In this document: positions 53,103 to 63,203 of the stretch, one piece after another
Position numbering within the stretch: the first letter of the stretch is position 1
Layout: every line of letters starts with the position of its first letter
Origin: CAWUFC02 sp963921335
Lineage (GTDB): Bacteria; Pseudomonadota; Gammaproteobacteria; Pseudomonadales; Halieaceae
Direction of reading: 5' to 3'
Assembly (NCBI GenBank): GCA_963921335.3
Contig: CAWUFC020000001.1
Coordinates: 1 to 64,000 of the forward strand
Length of the DNA stretch: 64,000 nt
Position numbers and translations under genes: made by a program
Notes under the pieces: generated by a model
Databases searched by the model: none
What the model was told of the DNA's origin: nothing
The model's input: only the letters and a program-made list of their open reading frames with translations

Positions 53103-53899
53103 GCCGAGAACACCGGGCGCGCAAACGCTTTGGCCAGAACTTTCTGAGCGATGAACACATCATTGCCGAAATTGGCCGCGCCATCGCCGCCGGCCCCACT
53201 GAGCATCTGGTCGAGATTGGTCCGGGCAAGGGTGCTTTAACCGAAGTACTGCTGGCCTCGGGTTGCGAGCTGGATGTGATTGAACTGGACCGAGACCTGA
53301 TCCCACTACTCAAGATCAGCTTTGCCACCTCCAAACGACTCAGCATCCACAACGCCGATGCACTGCGCTTTGACTACACCGAGCTGGCGAAGGACGGCCG
53401 CCCATTGCGCGTGGTGGGCAACCTGCCCTACAACATATCTACCCCCCTGATTTTTCATCTGCTTGACCATGCAGACCTGATTCAGGACATGCACTTTATG
53501 CTGCAGCTGGAGGTGGTCAATCGCCTGGCGGCGGCACCCGGCAGCAAAACCTGGGGGCGCCTCGGTGCGATGGCACAGTACCTGTGCCAGGTCGACAAGC
53601 TGTTTGAAGTACCCCCCGAAGCGTTTGATCCCGCACCGAAGGTGCAATCTGCCATCGTCCGCCTGGCCCCCAGGCCCGCTGCGCAAATCGACCCAGGGGA
53701 GCGCAAACGACTGGATCGGATTCTGGTGGCAGCGTTTTCCCAGCGTCGCAAAACCCTGCGCAATACCTTGCGCGATCTGGTTTCCGTGCAACAATTGGAG
53801 TCACTGGACATTGATCCCGGCGCCCGGGCAGAGACCTTAAGCCTCGATCAATTCGTTGCGCTCAGCCAGTTTGCAGACCAGCAAGACCAGGGGAACTAA
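53099..53899 (+). CDS. rsmA: 16S rRNA (adenine1518/1519-N6)-dimethyltransferase
   Basis: KsgA-type enzyme that dimethylates two adenosines in helix 45 of 16S. It has the N-terminal RKRFGQNFLSDEHII, the SAM-binding EIGPGKGALTEVLL, and the catalytic VVGNLPYNISTPLIFHLL. The GTG at 53099 gives 266 residues, close to E. coli (273). apaG, which often follows it, is missing; apaH follows after 3 bases. Confidence 0.96.
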   Translation: MSREHRARKRFGQNFLSDEHIIAEIGRAIAAGPTEHLVEIGPGKGALTEVLLASGCELDVIELDRDLIPLLKISFATSKRLSIHNADALRFDYTELAKDGRPLRVVGNLPYNISTPLIFHLLDHADLIQDMHFMLQLEVVNRLAAAPGSKTWGRLGAMAQYLCQVDKLFEVPPEAFDPAPKVQSAIVRLAPRPAAQIDPGERKRLDRILVAAFSQRRKTLRNTLRDLVSVQQLESLDIDPGARAETLSLDQFVALSQFADQQDQGN

Positions 53900-53902
53900 C
53901 GC

Positions 53903-54703
53903 ATGGCGACCTATGTGGTCGGAGATATTCAGGGTTGCTATAAGCCACTCAAGCGCCTGCTGAAACAGGCGGACTTCGATTGGAAACAGGATCAGCTATG
54001 GGCAGTGGGCGATCTGGTCAATCGCGGCCCGGATTCCCTGAAAGTGCTGCGCTATCTCTACAAGCACCGGGATCGAGTCACATCGGTTCTCGGCAATCAT
54101 GACCTCCATCTTCTGGCGGTGGCCAATGGCCTACAGCGCCCCGGCCGCTCCGATACTCTCGATAAAATTCTGGTTGCAGAAGACCGTGACGAGCTGCTGG
54201 CATGGCTGCGCCAACTGCCGCTGATTCACAGCGAGCATGGCTTCACCATGGTGCATGCGGGCATTCCACCCATCTGGTCGCTGGACCAGGCACATAGTTA
54301 CGCCTCTGAGGTGGAGGCCACGCTCAGGGGCGAGAACTACCGTAAGTACCTATTAAAAATGTACGGTAACTCGCCGCGACTTTGGAATGACAAGCTCGAG
54401 GGAAACACTCGCCTGCGCACCATCACCAATTACCTGACCCGCATGCGCTATGTCTACGCCAGCGGCGCGCTGGACCTGCACAGTAAAGGTGCCAGCCCCG
54501 ACCCGGGCAAGCCAGTGGAGCCCTGGTTCAAGCACCGTCATAAATCGGTTAAGAAGACCCAGCTGATATTCGGCCACTGGGCATCGCTGGAGGGTGAGGT
54601 CAAAGGCAAGAACCTGTTCGCCACGGATACCGGCTGCGTCTGGGGACACCAACTCAGCATGTATTGCCTGGATACTCAGGAGTGGCACCGTTGTGACGCA
54701 TGA
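53903..54703 (+). CDS. apaH: Bis(5'-nucleosyl)-tetraphosphatase, symmetrical
   Basis: Metallophosphatase that splits Ap4A to two ADP. Phosphoesterase motifs GDIQGCY, WAVGDLVNRGPDS and VLGNHDLHLLA are all present, with FGHWASLEG later. 266 residues. Its 3' end overlaps the cca start by 11 bases. Confidence 0.95.
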   Translation: MATYVVGDIQGCYKPLKRLLKQADFDWKQDQLWAVGDLVNRGPDSLKVLRYLYKHRDRVTSVLGNHDLHLLAVANGLQRPGRSDTLDKILVAEDRDELLAWLRQLPLIHSEHGFTMVHAGIPPIWSLDQAHSYASEVEATLRGENYRKYLLKMYGNSPRLWNDKLEGNTRLRTITNYLTRMRYVYASGALDLHSKGASPDPGKPVEPWFKHRHKSVKKTQLIFGHWASLEGEVKGKNLFATDTGCVWGHQLSMYCLDTQEWHRCDA

Positions 54704-55787
54704 GGCCCTTAATACTTTCCTTGTGGGTGGTGCCGTTCGCGACGAGCTGCTGGGCCTGACACCGGATGAAAGAGACTGGGTGGTAGTAGGCGCCACGCCG
54801 GAACAAATGCTGGCACTTGGATTCAGCCAGGTGGGCCGCGACTTTCCGGTTTACCTGCACCCTGATACCAAAGACGAATACGCGCTGGCCAGAACTGAAC
54901 GCAAAAGCGGCCACGGCTACGGCGGCTTTGAAGTGCAAGCCGCGCCCGATGTGACCCTGGAGCAGGACCTGCAGAGGCGTGACCTGACCATCAATGCCAT
55001 TGCCCGCGATCAGCAGGGCCAACTGATTGACCCCTATGGTGGCCAACAGGATCTGGAAGCACGCTGCCTGCGGCATGTTTCTGATGCTTTTGTGGAAGAC
55101 CCGCTGCGGGTGTTGCGGGCAGCTCGTTTCGCAGCACGCTTCCACTACATGGGTTTCACGATTGCACCAGACACTGCAGCGCTAATGTCACAGCTGAGTC
55201 ATAGCGGCGAACTGGCGCATCTGCCCGCAGAACGCTTGTGGCAGGAAACTGAGAAAGCGCTGAATACGGCCAACCCCGAGGTATATATTCAAACCCTTGA
55301 ACAGTGTGGCGCGATTGCTGCTCTTTACCCCGATTGGCATCCACGCAAGCAGGAGCTGGCCAACCTGGCAGCCGCCACGGCACAGGCAAACCCGGTGATC
55401 CGCTTTGCCAGTGTGTTGGCGCATCAGTCGCCGGATGTGGTGGAAGTGCTGTGCGATACGCTAGGCGCCCCCAACCAGTATCGAGACCTGGCGCGACTGG
55501 CTGCCCGCCACGGCATGGACTGCCACTGCCGAACCGGCGAGCACGCGCTGAAACTGCTGGAACTGACCGATGCCTGGCGCCGGCCTGAGCGCTTTACAGA
55601 TTTCCTCGAAGTGTGCAGATTCACCCATCTGCTGCAAGCCGATGAGCAATCAAAGCTGCTGCAGGCGCGAGAAACCACCCAAACGATTGATACGGCTGAT
55701 TGGGTGGCCGCAGGTATCAAAGGCGCGGCCATTGGCGAGCGGGTACAGCAGGAACGTTTGCAACGCTTGAATCGTCTGTATGGCTGA
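54693..55787 (+). CDS. cca: CCA-adding enzyme without the HD phosphohydrolase residues
   Basis: Adds or repairs the 3' CCA of tRNA. The class II nucleotidyltransferase head is intact: FLVGGAVRDELLG, ERDWVVVGATPEQM with catalytic acidic residues, ALARTERKSGHGYGGF, RRDLTINAIA and EDPLRVLRAARFAARF. The C-terminal half lacks the HD-domain motifs of the E. coli enzyme; the expected CHDLGKG position reads VLAHQSP and the sequence is shorter (364 versus 412). The GTG at 54693 is used; the ATG at 54700 is out of frame. Overlaps apaH and folM. Confidence 0.93.
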   Translation: MTHEALNTFLVGGAVRDELLGLTPDERDWVVVGATPEQMLALGFSQVGRDFPVYLHPDTKDEYALARTERKSGHGYGGFEVQAAPDVTLEQDLQRRDLTINAIARDQQGQLIDPYGGQQDLEARCLRHVSDAFVEDPLRVLRAARFAARFHYMGFTIAPDTAALMSQLSHSGELAHLPAERLWQETEKALNTANPEVYIQTLEQCGAIAALYPDWHPRKQELANLAAATAQANPVIRFASVLAHQSPDVVEVLCDTLGAPNQYRDLARLAARHGMDCHCRTGEHALKLLELTDAWRRPERFTDFLEVCRFTHLLQADEQSKLLQARETTQTIDTADWVAAGIKGAAIGERVQQERLQRLNRLYG

Positions 55788-56526
55788 TGCAGAGGACAAA
55801 GTAGCCCTGGTCACTGGCGCAGCGCGGCGAATCGGTGCAGACATTTGCCGCAGCTTGCACCAGCGCGGTTGCACCATTGCATTGCATTACCAGCACTCGG
55901 AACAGCAGGCGCTGCAATTGCAGCAAGAGTTAAACAGCATCCGCAAAGATTCCTGCGCGATCTTTCAGGCCGACCTGGGCGAACAGACAGCCTGCCAGCA
56001 GTTACCGGGGCGTATTATCGAGGCACTCGGCAGTCTGGATGTGCTGGTGAACAATGCCTCCCGCTACATCGCCACGCCACTGGCAGAGGCGCCCGAGCAA
56101 CACTGGGACAGCCTGATGCACACCAATGCCAGGGCTGCATTTTTGTTGAGCCAGGCTGCTCGGGACACGCTGGGGCGCAGCGGGGGCTGTATCGTCAATC
56201 TGCTCGATGCCCACACCAATCTGGCAGAACCTGAGTTCAGCCTGTACAAGGCCAGCAAGGCGGCGCTGACCAGCCTGACTAAAAGTCTGGCCCGAGAATA
56301 TGCGCCACAAATTCGGGTCAACGCCGTCAGCCCGGGGGCCATGTTATGGCCGGAGGAGATTGATCGTGACGAACAGGCCCAGCAGGACATGCTCGCCAAA
56401 ATTCCGCTGGCACGGCTGGGTGGCAGCGAAGCCATCGCCAGTGCGGTGTGCTACCTGGTGTTTGATGCCGATTACGTCACCGGACAAAACCTGGCGGTGG
56501 ATGGCGGGCGCCGGCTCAGCGGCTAA
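55780..56526 (+). CDS. folM: Pteridine reductase (FolM-type short-chain dehydrogenase)
   Basis: NADPH-dependent reductase of dihydropteridines. The dinucleotide site is TGAARRIG, with the arginine typical of pteridine reductases in place of the second glycine. NNASRYIATPL and the catalytic SLYKASKAALTSL (YxxxK) follow, then RVNAVSPGAMLWPE. 248 residues. Overlaps cca by 8 bases and converges with folK one base away, in a locus with folK and folB. Confidence 0.87.
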   Translation: MADAEDKVALVTGAARRIGADICRSLHQRGCTIALHYQHSEQQALQLQQELNSIRKDSCAIFQADLGEQTACQQLPGRIIEALGSLDVLVNNASRYIATPLAEAPEQHWDSLMHTNARAAFLLSQAARDTLGRSGGCIVNLLDAHTNLAEPEFSLYKASKAALTSLTKSLAREYAPQIRVNAVSPGAMLWPEEIDRDEQAQQDMLAKIPLARLGGSEAIASAVCYLVFDADYVTGQNLAVDGGRRLSG

Positions 56527-56527
56527 A

Positions 56528-57028
56528 TCAGCGGCTGAAGTCGATATCCAGCTGCTTTAGAGGCTGGCTGACCTGATCATAATTCTTCCACAGCTCTTCA
56601 AAGCTGATGCCCACACCCGGATGTATCATCGCCGGCGCGAGATCAGCCATGGGCGCCAGCACAAAGGCGTTCTCCAGCAGTTCGGGGCGCGGCAGCTCAA
56701 CGCCTTCGAAGCTTCCACACAGGTCATCAAACATCACGATATCGATATCCAGGGTGCGATTACTGAAGCGTTGGGCGTCCGCAGGGCGGCCGTAGTCGTA
56801 TTCCAACTGCCGCAGGGAGGTCGCCAGTTCTGCCAGTGATTGTTGGGTACTGAGAGAGACCGCAAGATTCCAAAAGCGCTCGCCCTCGAAACCCACCGCA
56901 GCAGTTTCGTAAACCGCTGAGCATTCAAGGTCGTCGTAATGATGACGCAATTCACGCAAGCCGGCTCGCAAGTGGTGCTCGCGATCAATATTACTGCCCA
57001 GGTTTAGAAAGACCCGGTGGGATTTCAA
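56528..57028 (-). CDS. folK: 2-amino-4-hydroxy-6-hydroxymethyldihydropteridine diphosphokinase
   Basis: Transfers pyrophosphate from ATP to the pterin in folate synthesis. It has LNLGSNIDREHHLRAGLREL, the pterin-binding FWNLAVSLST, and RTLDIDIVMFDD with magnesium aspartates, then the ELPRPELLENAFVLAPMAD segment. 166 residues. Overlaps folB by 4 bases, so the two consecutive folate steps are coupled. Confidence 0.95.
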   Translation of the reverse strand: MKSHRVFLNLGSNIDREHHLRAGLRELRHHYDDLECSAVYETAAVGFEGERFWNLAVSLSTQQSLAELATSLRQLEYDYGRPADAQRFSNRTLDIDIVMFDDLCGSFEGVELPRPELLENAFVLAPMADLAPAMIHPGVGISFEELWKNYDQVSQPLKQLDIDFSR

Positions 57029-57405
57029 GGGGTCAGACCCCTTGCAACCGGTGCGCCGCGCTCGATAATCACACCGACCTCTGCCGCTTCAGCGACCGCC
57101 CCGGGTTTGCCAAGGCGCAGACGCAAACCGGTCAGTGTGTATCGTTCAAGCAGCTGCTCGGCCAGGTCTTCAGCCAGTGTTTCAAGCAGGCCGAACTGAC
57201 CATTACCGAGATACTCAATCAGCCAGGCCGATATGGCGGCATAGTCCGGCGTGGCATCGATACTGTCGGCCTTGGCCGTGGCTGCAATGTCGGCGCGCAT
57301 CTCCAGGTCGATACTCAGCTCCTGGCGGACCTGCTGTTCCCAGTCATAAATACCGATATAGGTGGCCACCCGCAGGTCGCGGATATAGACGATGTCTGTA
57401 CTCAT
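57025..57405 (-). CDS. folB: Dihydroneopterin aldolase
   Basis: Folate pathway aldolase producing the hydroxymethyl-pterin used by FolK. It shows IRDLRVATYIGIYDWEQQVRQ with the conserved Gly-Ile-x-x-x-Glu entry, YAAISAWL, LLETLAEDLAEQLL with the catalytic Glu, and RLGKPGAV with the catalytic lysine. 126 residues. Overlaps tsaD by 4 bases; plsY, found here in Pseudomonas, is absent. Confidence 0.94.
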   Translation of the reverse strand: MSTDIVYIRDLRVATYIGIYDWEQQVRQELSIDLEMRADIAATAKADSIDATPDYAAISAWLIEYLGNGQFGLLETLAEDLAEQLLERYTLTGLRLRLGKPGAVAEAAEVGVIIERGAPVARGLTP

Positions 57406-58427
57406 ACCGGGGTTAACTCATCCATGGGCCAGCGCGGTCGAACCCGCATTGCGCTCTCATCCTGCTGGCCCGCCAGCAAACGCTGGCAGCCGGCATAGGC
57501 GATCATGGCGCCATTGTCAGTGCAGTAGCGCGGCGCGGCGTAAAACACACCGGCACCAATTTTTGCCAGGGCCTTTTCAAGCCGCTCCCGCAGGCAGGTA
57601 TTGGCACTGACACCCCCGGCTATCACGAGGCGCTCCAGACCTTCCTGCTGCAATGCGCGACGACACTTGATGACCATGGTGTCCACCACGGCAGACTGAA
57701 ATCCCTCGGCAATATCCGCCGACTGGGCATCACTCAGATTGCCCCGGCCACCCTCTGATTCAATTGCGTTGAGAGTAAACGTCTTCAAGCCACTGAAACT
57801 GAAATCCAGCCCCGGTCGATTAGTCATGGGCCGCGGGAAGCCAAACCGATCGCCATTGCCGTTTTCTGCCAGACGCGCCACATGGGGCCCACCTGGATAG
57901 GGCAGACCCAGCATTTTCGCAACCTTATCAAATGCTTCACCGGCCGCGTCATCCAGTGACTCCCCGAGCAGGCGATACTCGCCAAGGCGATCAACCCTCA
58001 CCAGCTGGCTATGGCCGCCGGAAACCAGCAGCGCAATAAACGGATATTCGGGGCGATTCTCTTCCAACATGGGCGCGAGCAGATGGCCCTCCATATGATG
58101 CACACCCAGGGAGGGCACACCCCAGCCAAAGGCCAGTGAGCGCGCCAGGGTAGCGCCAACCATCAGTGCACCTACCAAACCCGGGCCCGCGGTATAGGCC
58201 ACACCATCGATATCTGCTGCGTCACAGTTCGCCTGGGCCATGACTTCCCTGATCAGGGGCAGGGTTTTGCGCACATGATCGCGGGAAGCAAGCTCTGGCA
58301 CCACACCGCCATACTCCTCGTGAACCGCGACCTGGGAGTACAGGGCATCAGCTAACAGGCCCTGTTCACTGTCGAACAGAGCGATACCGGTTTCGTCGCA
58401 AGACGTTTCTATACCAAGAACCTTCAT
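57402..58427 (-). CDS. tsaD: tRNA N6-adenosine threonylcarbamoyltransferase
   Basis: Catalytic ASKHA-fold subunit of the t6A complex (with TsaB/TsaE), which modifies A37 of ANN-decoding tRNAs. It has MKVLGIETSCDETGIAL, metal ligands in GVHHMEGHLLAPML, LLVSGGHSQLV and GAMIAYAG near the end. The ATG at 58427 matches the family start; upstream in-frame sequence to 58664 is the divergent promoter region. 341 residues. Divergent from rpsU. Confidence 0.96.
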   Translation of the reverse strand: MKVLGIETSCDETGIALFDSEQGLLADALYSQVAVHEEYGGVVPELASRDHVRKTLPLIREVMAQANCDAADIDGVAYTAGPGLVGALMVGATLARSLAFGWGVPSLGVHHMEGHLLAPMLEENRPEYPFIALLVSGGHSQLVRVDRLGEYRLLGESLDDAAGEAFDKVAKMLGLPYPGGPHVARLAENGNGDRFGFPRPMTNRPGLDFSFSGLKTFTLNAIESEGGRGNLSDAQSADIAEGFQSAVVDTMVIKCRRALQQEGLERLVIAGGVSANTCLRERLEKALAKIGAGVFYAAPRYCTDNGAMIAYAGCQRLLAGQQDESAMRVRPRWPMDELTPV

Positions 58428-58457
58428 AGGCCGCGTAATATATAGGAATAATCCCCT

Positions 58458-58486
58458 TTGCAATATACCTCCCAAGGGTTTAAAAT
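58458..58486 (+). promoter_or_regulatory. Promoter of the rpsU-dnaG-rpoD operon
   Basis: -35 TTGCAA (58458-58463), a 17-base spacer and -10 TAAAAT (58481-58486), followed by GCGCGCCC. Predicted start near 58493, about 70 bases before the rpsU ATG. It fits the known primary promoter of the macromolecular synthesis operon. Confidence 0.7.
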
Positions 58487-58563
58487 GCGCGCCCTTTACG
58501 GCTCCAGACCCCATGATTACTGGGTTTGAGCCCAAATCGAATACACTGACAGGTACTGGTTGA

Positions 58564-58779
58564 ATGCCACATATCAAGATCAAGGAAAACGAGCCTTTTG
58601 ACATCGCTCTGCGTCGCTTCAAGCGCTCCTGCGAAAAAGCAGGCGTACTGGCTGAAGTTCGCAAGCGCGAGCACTACGAGAAGCCCACCACCGTGCGTAA
58701 GCGCGCTGCTGCAGCTGCCGTAAAGCGTCACGCTAAAAAGGTCTCTCGCGAGAACAAGAAGCGGGTTCGTCTTTACTAA
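58564..58779 (+). CDS. rpsU: 30S ribosomal protein S21
   Basis: Small, very basic ribosomal protein required for translation initiation. 71 residues starting MPHIKIKENEPFDIALRRFK and ending in KKRVRLY, the standard S21 pattern. First gene of the macromolecular synthesis operon. YqeY starts 3 bases later. Confidence 0.97.
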   Translation: MPHIKIKENEPFDIALRRFKRSCEKAGVLAEVRKREHYEKPTTVRKRAAAAAVKRHAKKVSRENKKRVRLY

Positions 58780-58782
58780 GGG

Positions 58783-59241
58783 ATGAGCGCTTCTCCCCTT
58801 AAAGGCTCTATTCAGGCTGCCATGAAGGCAGCCATGAAAGCCAAAGATAAGCCCCGCCTCACCACCATTCGCCTGATTCAGGCTGAATTCAAACGCATTG
58901 AAGTCGACGAGCGCATTGAGCTCGAAGACGATCGCGTGCTCGCCGTTTTAGACAAAATGGTGAAGCAGCGCCGCGACTCTGCCCAACAGTACACCGATGC
59001 CGGTCGCCAGGAATTGGCCGACCAGGAGAACTTCGAGATCACCGTGATCCAGGAGTTTCTGCCGGAACAACTGGGCGAAGACGAGATTGTCGCCATGATC
59101 GACGAGGCACTGGCCGGCGTTGATGCCACCGGCATGCAGGCCATGGGACCTGTGATGAGACAACTCAAGCCAAAGCTGCAGGGCCGCGCCGACATGGGCC
59201 AGGTCAGCCAGCTGGTAAAACAACGCCTGACCCAGGGCTAG
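58783..59241 (+). CDS. GatB/YqeY domain protein
   Basis: Soluble helical protein with the YqeY domain, shared with the tail of the tRNA amidotransferase subunit GatB; exact role unknown. It shows KDKPRLTTIRLIQAEFKRIE, KQRRDSAQQYTDAGRQELAD, and GMQAMGPVMRQLKPKLQGRA near the end. 152 residues. Its place between rpsU and dnaG is conserved in Pseudomonas and relatives. Confidence 0.92.
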   Translation: MSASPLKGSIQAAMKAAMKAKDKPRLTTIRLIQAEFKRIEVDERIELEDDRVLAVLDKMVKQRRDSAQQYTDAGRQELADQENFEITVIQEFLPEQLGEDEIVAMIDEALAGVDATGMQAMGPVMRQLKPKLQGRADMGQVSQLVKQRLTQG

Positions 59242-59282
59242 TTTACCGGCCGCACGCTTGACGGACGTGCTAGTCTGATTTC

Positions 59283-61082
59283 ATGGCCGGATTGATCCCC
59301 CAAAGCTTCATTGATGACTTGCTGGACCGCGTCGATATCGTCGACGTGGTCGACCGACGCGTGAAGCTCAAGAAAACCGGCAAGAACTACTCAGCGTGCT
59401 GCCCCTTTCACGACGAGAAAACCCCCTCTTTCAGCGTTAATCCTGAAAAGCAGTTCTATTACTGCTTTGGCTGCGGTGCCGGCGGCAACGCGCTTGGCTT
59501 CATCATGGATTACGAGAACATGGAGTTTCCCCAGGCGGTAGAAAACCTGGCCGACTCGGTGGGCATGAAGGTGCCAAGGGAGGAACGGGAAAAACCCCAG
59601 CAGCGCAGCCAGCGCGAGCTCTACCCGTTGATGGAAGAAGTGGCCACGTTCTACCAGCAACAATTGCGACAGCACAGCACTCGCGATGAGGCGGTGAATT
59701 ACCTGAAAGGCCGCGGATTGACCGGCCAGATCGCCAAGCAATACGACCTGGGCTATGCCCCACCCGGCTGGGACAACCTTCTTTCGGCCCTGGGCAAGTC
59801 TGATGAGCGCACCAAACAATTGCTGAAAGGCGGCATGGTGGTTGAGAACGAGCAGGGTCGCCGCTACGACCGCTTCCGCCACCGGGTGGTGTTTCCCATT
59901 CGCGACCAGCGCGGGCGAGTCATCGCCTTTGGCGGCCGGGTACTGGGCGACGACAAACCCAAGTACCTGAACTCACCGGAAACCGAGATATTCCACAAAG
60001 GCCGCGAGCTGTATGGCCTGTACCAGGCCAAGAAAGCCAATCGCTCGCTGGAACGAATACTGGTGGTAGAAGGCTACATGGACGTGATTGCCCTGGCTCA
60101 GCATGACATTACCTATGCTGTGGCGACGTTGGGCACCGCAACCAGCACCACCCACCTGGAGAAAATATTCCGCCTCTGCCCGGAAGTGGTGTTCTGCTTT
60201 GACGGTGACGAGGCGGGCCGCAAAGCCGCCGGGCGCGCCCTTGAATCCGCCCTGCCCGCGATGCAGGACGGCCGTCAGGCTAGATTCCTATTTCTGCCCG
60301 ATGGAGAAGACCCTGACACATTGGTACGAAAGTTGGGCAAGGCACAATTTGAAGCACTGATCGATGCCGCCGCACCGCTGGAACAGCACCTGTTTGACAG
60401 TTTGTCGACCGGACTGGACCTGAACAGCATGGATGGTCGGGCCCGGCTCAGCAAACTGGCCACCCCGCTGCTGGCCAAGATTCCTGCCGGCGTATACAAA
60501 CAGCTCATGATGCAGGAAATGGCCCGGCATACCGGCCTGGAAACCGGGCAACTGCAGGAATTGGTCGACGTGGCTCCCCCGCCGCCGCCGCCCGAACCGG
60601 AAAGCAGTCCGGCGCCTCAACCTCGCCAGCGCAAGCCCCTGTATGATAAACCCAGCGAGTTTCGCAACCTGGCCCAGTCCGCCCTGGCTCTGGCCCTGCA
60701 TCAACCCTCGGTGGCGGCCAGAATCGACAATCTCACCCCACTTGAAGAAAGCCCGGACGAGGAAGTTAGGCTATTGGCGGAGGTGATTGGGGTACTGCAA
60801 CGGCGTCCGGAGTCGAATACGGCCATGATTCTGGGCCACTGGTATGGCACCCCTGCCGGGGAGCTGCTGAATCAGCTGGCCAGCCAGGAGCGACTGATCC
60901 CCCAGGAAGGGATTGAAAATCAGTTTTTTGACACCATTAATCGTCTGATTGAGCATCCGCACTGGGAAAATTTGGATGCCCAAGTCGACAAACTCAAAGA
61001 CAGGAACTACGCTGACATTAGCGAATTAGAACGGTTGGAAGCACGCCGGGCGCTGGAGGAATTACGCCGCCGGAAGGAATAA
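59283..61082 (+). CDS. dnaG: DNA primase
   Basis: Makes RNA primers at the replication fork. The zinc-binding domain has Cys40, His43, Cys61 and Cys64 (CPFHDEKTPSF, FYYCFGCGAGG). The RNAP-basic and TOPRIM domains show FPIRDQRGRVIAFGGRVLGD, LVVEGYMDVIAL and FCFDGDEAGRKAAGRAL. A Pro-rich linker (about 430-450) leads to a C-terminal helicase-binding domain. 599 residues. Confidence 0.97.
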   Translation: MAGLIPQSFIDDLLDRVDIVDVVDRRVKLKKTGKNYSACCPFHDEKTPSFSVNPEKQFYYCFGCGAGGNALGFIMDYENMEFPQAVENLADSVGMKVPREEREKPQQRSQRELYPLMEEVATFYQQQLRQHSTRDEAVNYLKGRGLTGQIAKQYDLGYAPPGWDNLLSALGKSDERTKQLLKGGMVVENEQGRRYDRFRHRVVFPIRDQRGRVIAFGGRVLGDDKPKYLNSPETEIFHKGRELYGLYQAKKANRSLERILVVEGYMDVIALAQHDITYAVATLGTATSTTHLEKIFRLCPEVVFCFDGDEAGRKAAGRALESALPAMQDGRQARFLFLPDGEDPDTLVRKLGKAQFEALIDAAAPLEQHLFDSLSTGLDLNSMDGRARLSKLATPLLAKIPAGVYKQLMMQEMARHTGLETGQLQELVDVAPPPPPPEPESSPAPQPRQRKPLYDKPSEFRNLAQSALALALHQPSVAARIDNLTPLEESPDEEVRLLAEVIGVLQRRPESNTAMILGHWYGTPAGELLNQLASQERLIPQEGIENQFFDTINRLIEHPHWENLDAQVDKLKDRNYADISELERLEARRALEELRRRKE

Positions 61083-61176
61083 CCCCGCAATTTGCGGACA
61101 TCAAACAATAAGATTCCGAAAACCTGTACTAATTCCAAAATGCTATGAATTGTAGTACTGAGTAAACATTTTCAGT

Positions 61177-61182
61177 TATAAT
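61177..61182 (+). promoter_or_regulatory. Possible internal rpoD promoter (-10)
   Basis: A perfect TATAAT lies in the 157-base dnaG-rpoD gap, 58 bases before the rpoD start. The only -35-like TTGTAG is at a 21-base distance, so spacing is poor. It could be an activated or alternative-sigma promoter. Confidence 0.4.
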
Positions 61183-61239
61183 GGGCGGCTAGCTTTTATT
61201 TGCCCGCCCGGGTAGAACAAACAGAAAGGTACCTGCTTA

Positions 61240-63069
<1,830 letters not shown>

Positions 63070-63086
63070 ACCCGTCCTGTATACGC

Positions 63087-63113
63087 AAACGGCGGCCATT
63101 GGCCGCCGTTTTT
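63087..63113 (+). terminator. Rho-independent terminator after rpoD
   Basis: An 11-bp perfect stem (AAACGGCGGCC with GGCCGCCGTTT), a 3-base ATT loop and a TTTTT tail, starting 18 bases after the rpoD stop. It should end the rpsU-dnaG-rpoD transcript. Confidence 0.92.
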
Positions 63114-63203
63114 GTTAGTGCGCCGCACACAGACAGGCTGAATACTCACAACGCCATGGCTCAGCTACACTTGGGTTTTGCTTGAATAAGGCAGACGGAA
63201 TCC

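Noticed and set aside
52880..53899. Longer rsmA start at 52880
   Set aside because: The extra 73 residues lie inside pdxA and are unlike KsgA; the GTG at 53099 gives the family N-terminus.
57402..58664. Longer tsaD start at 58664
   Set aside because: It would run through the rpsU promoter and into rpsU antisense; the family start MKVLGIETSCDE is at 58427.
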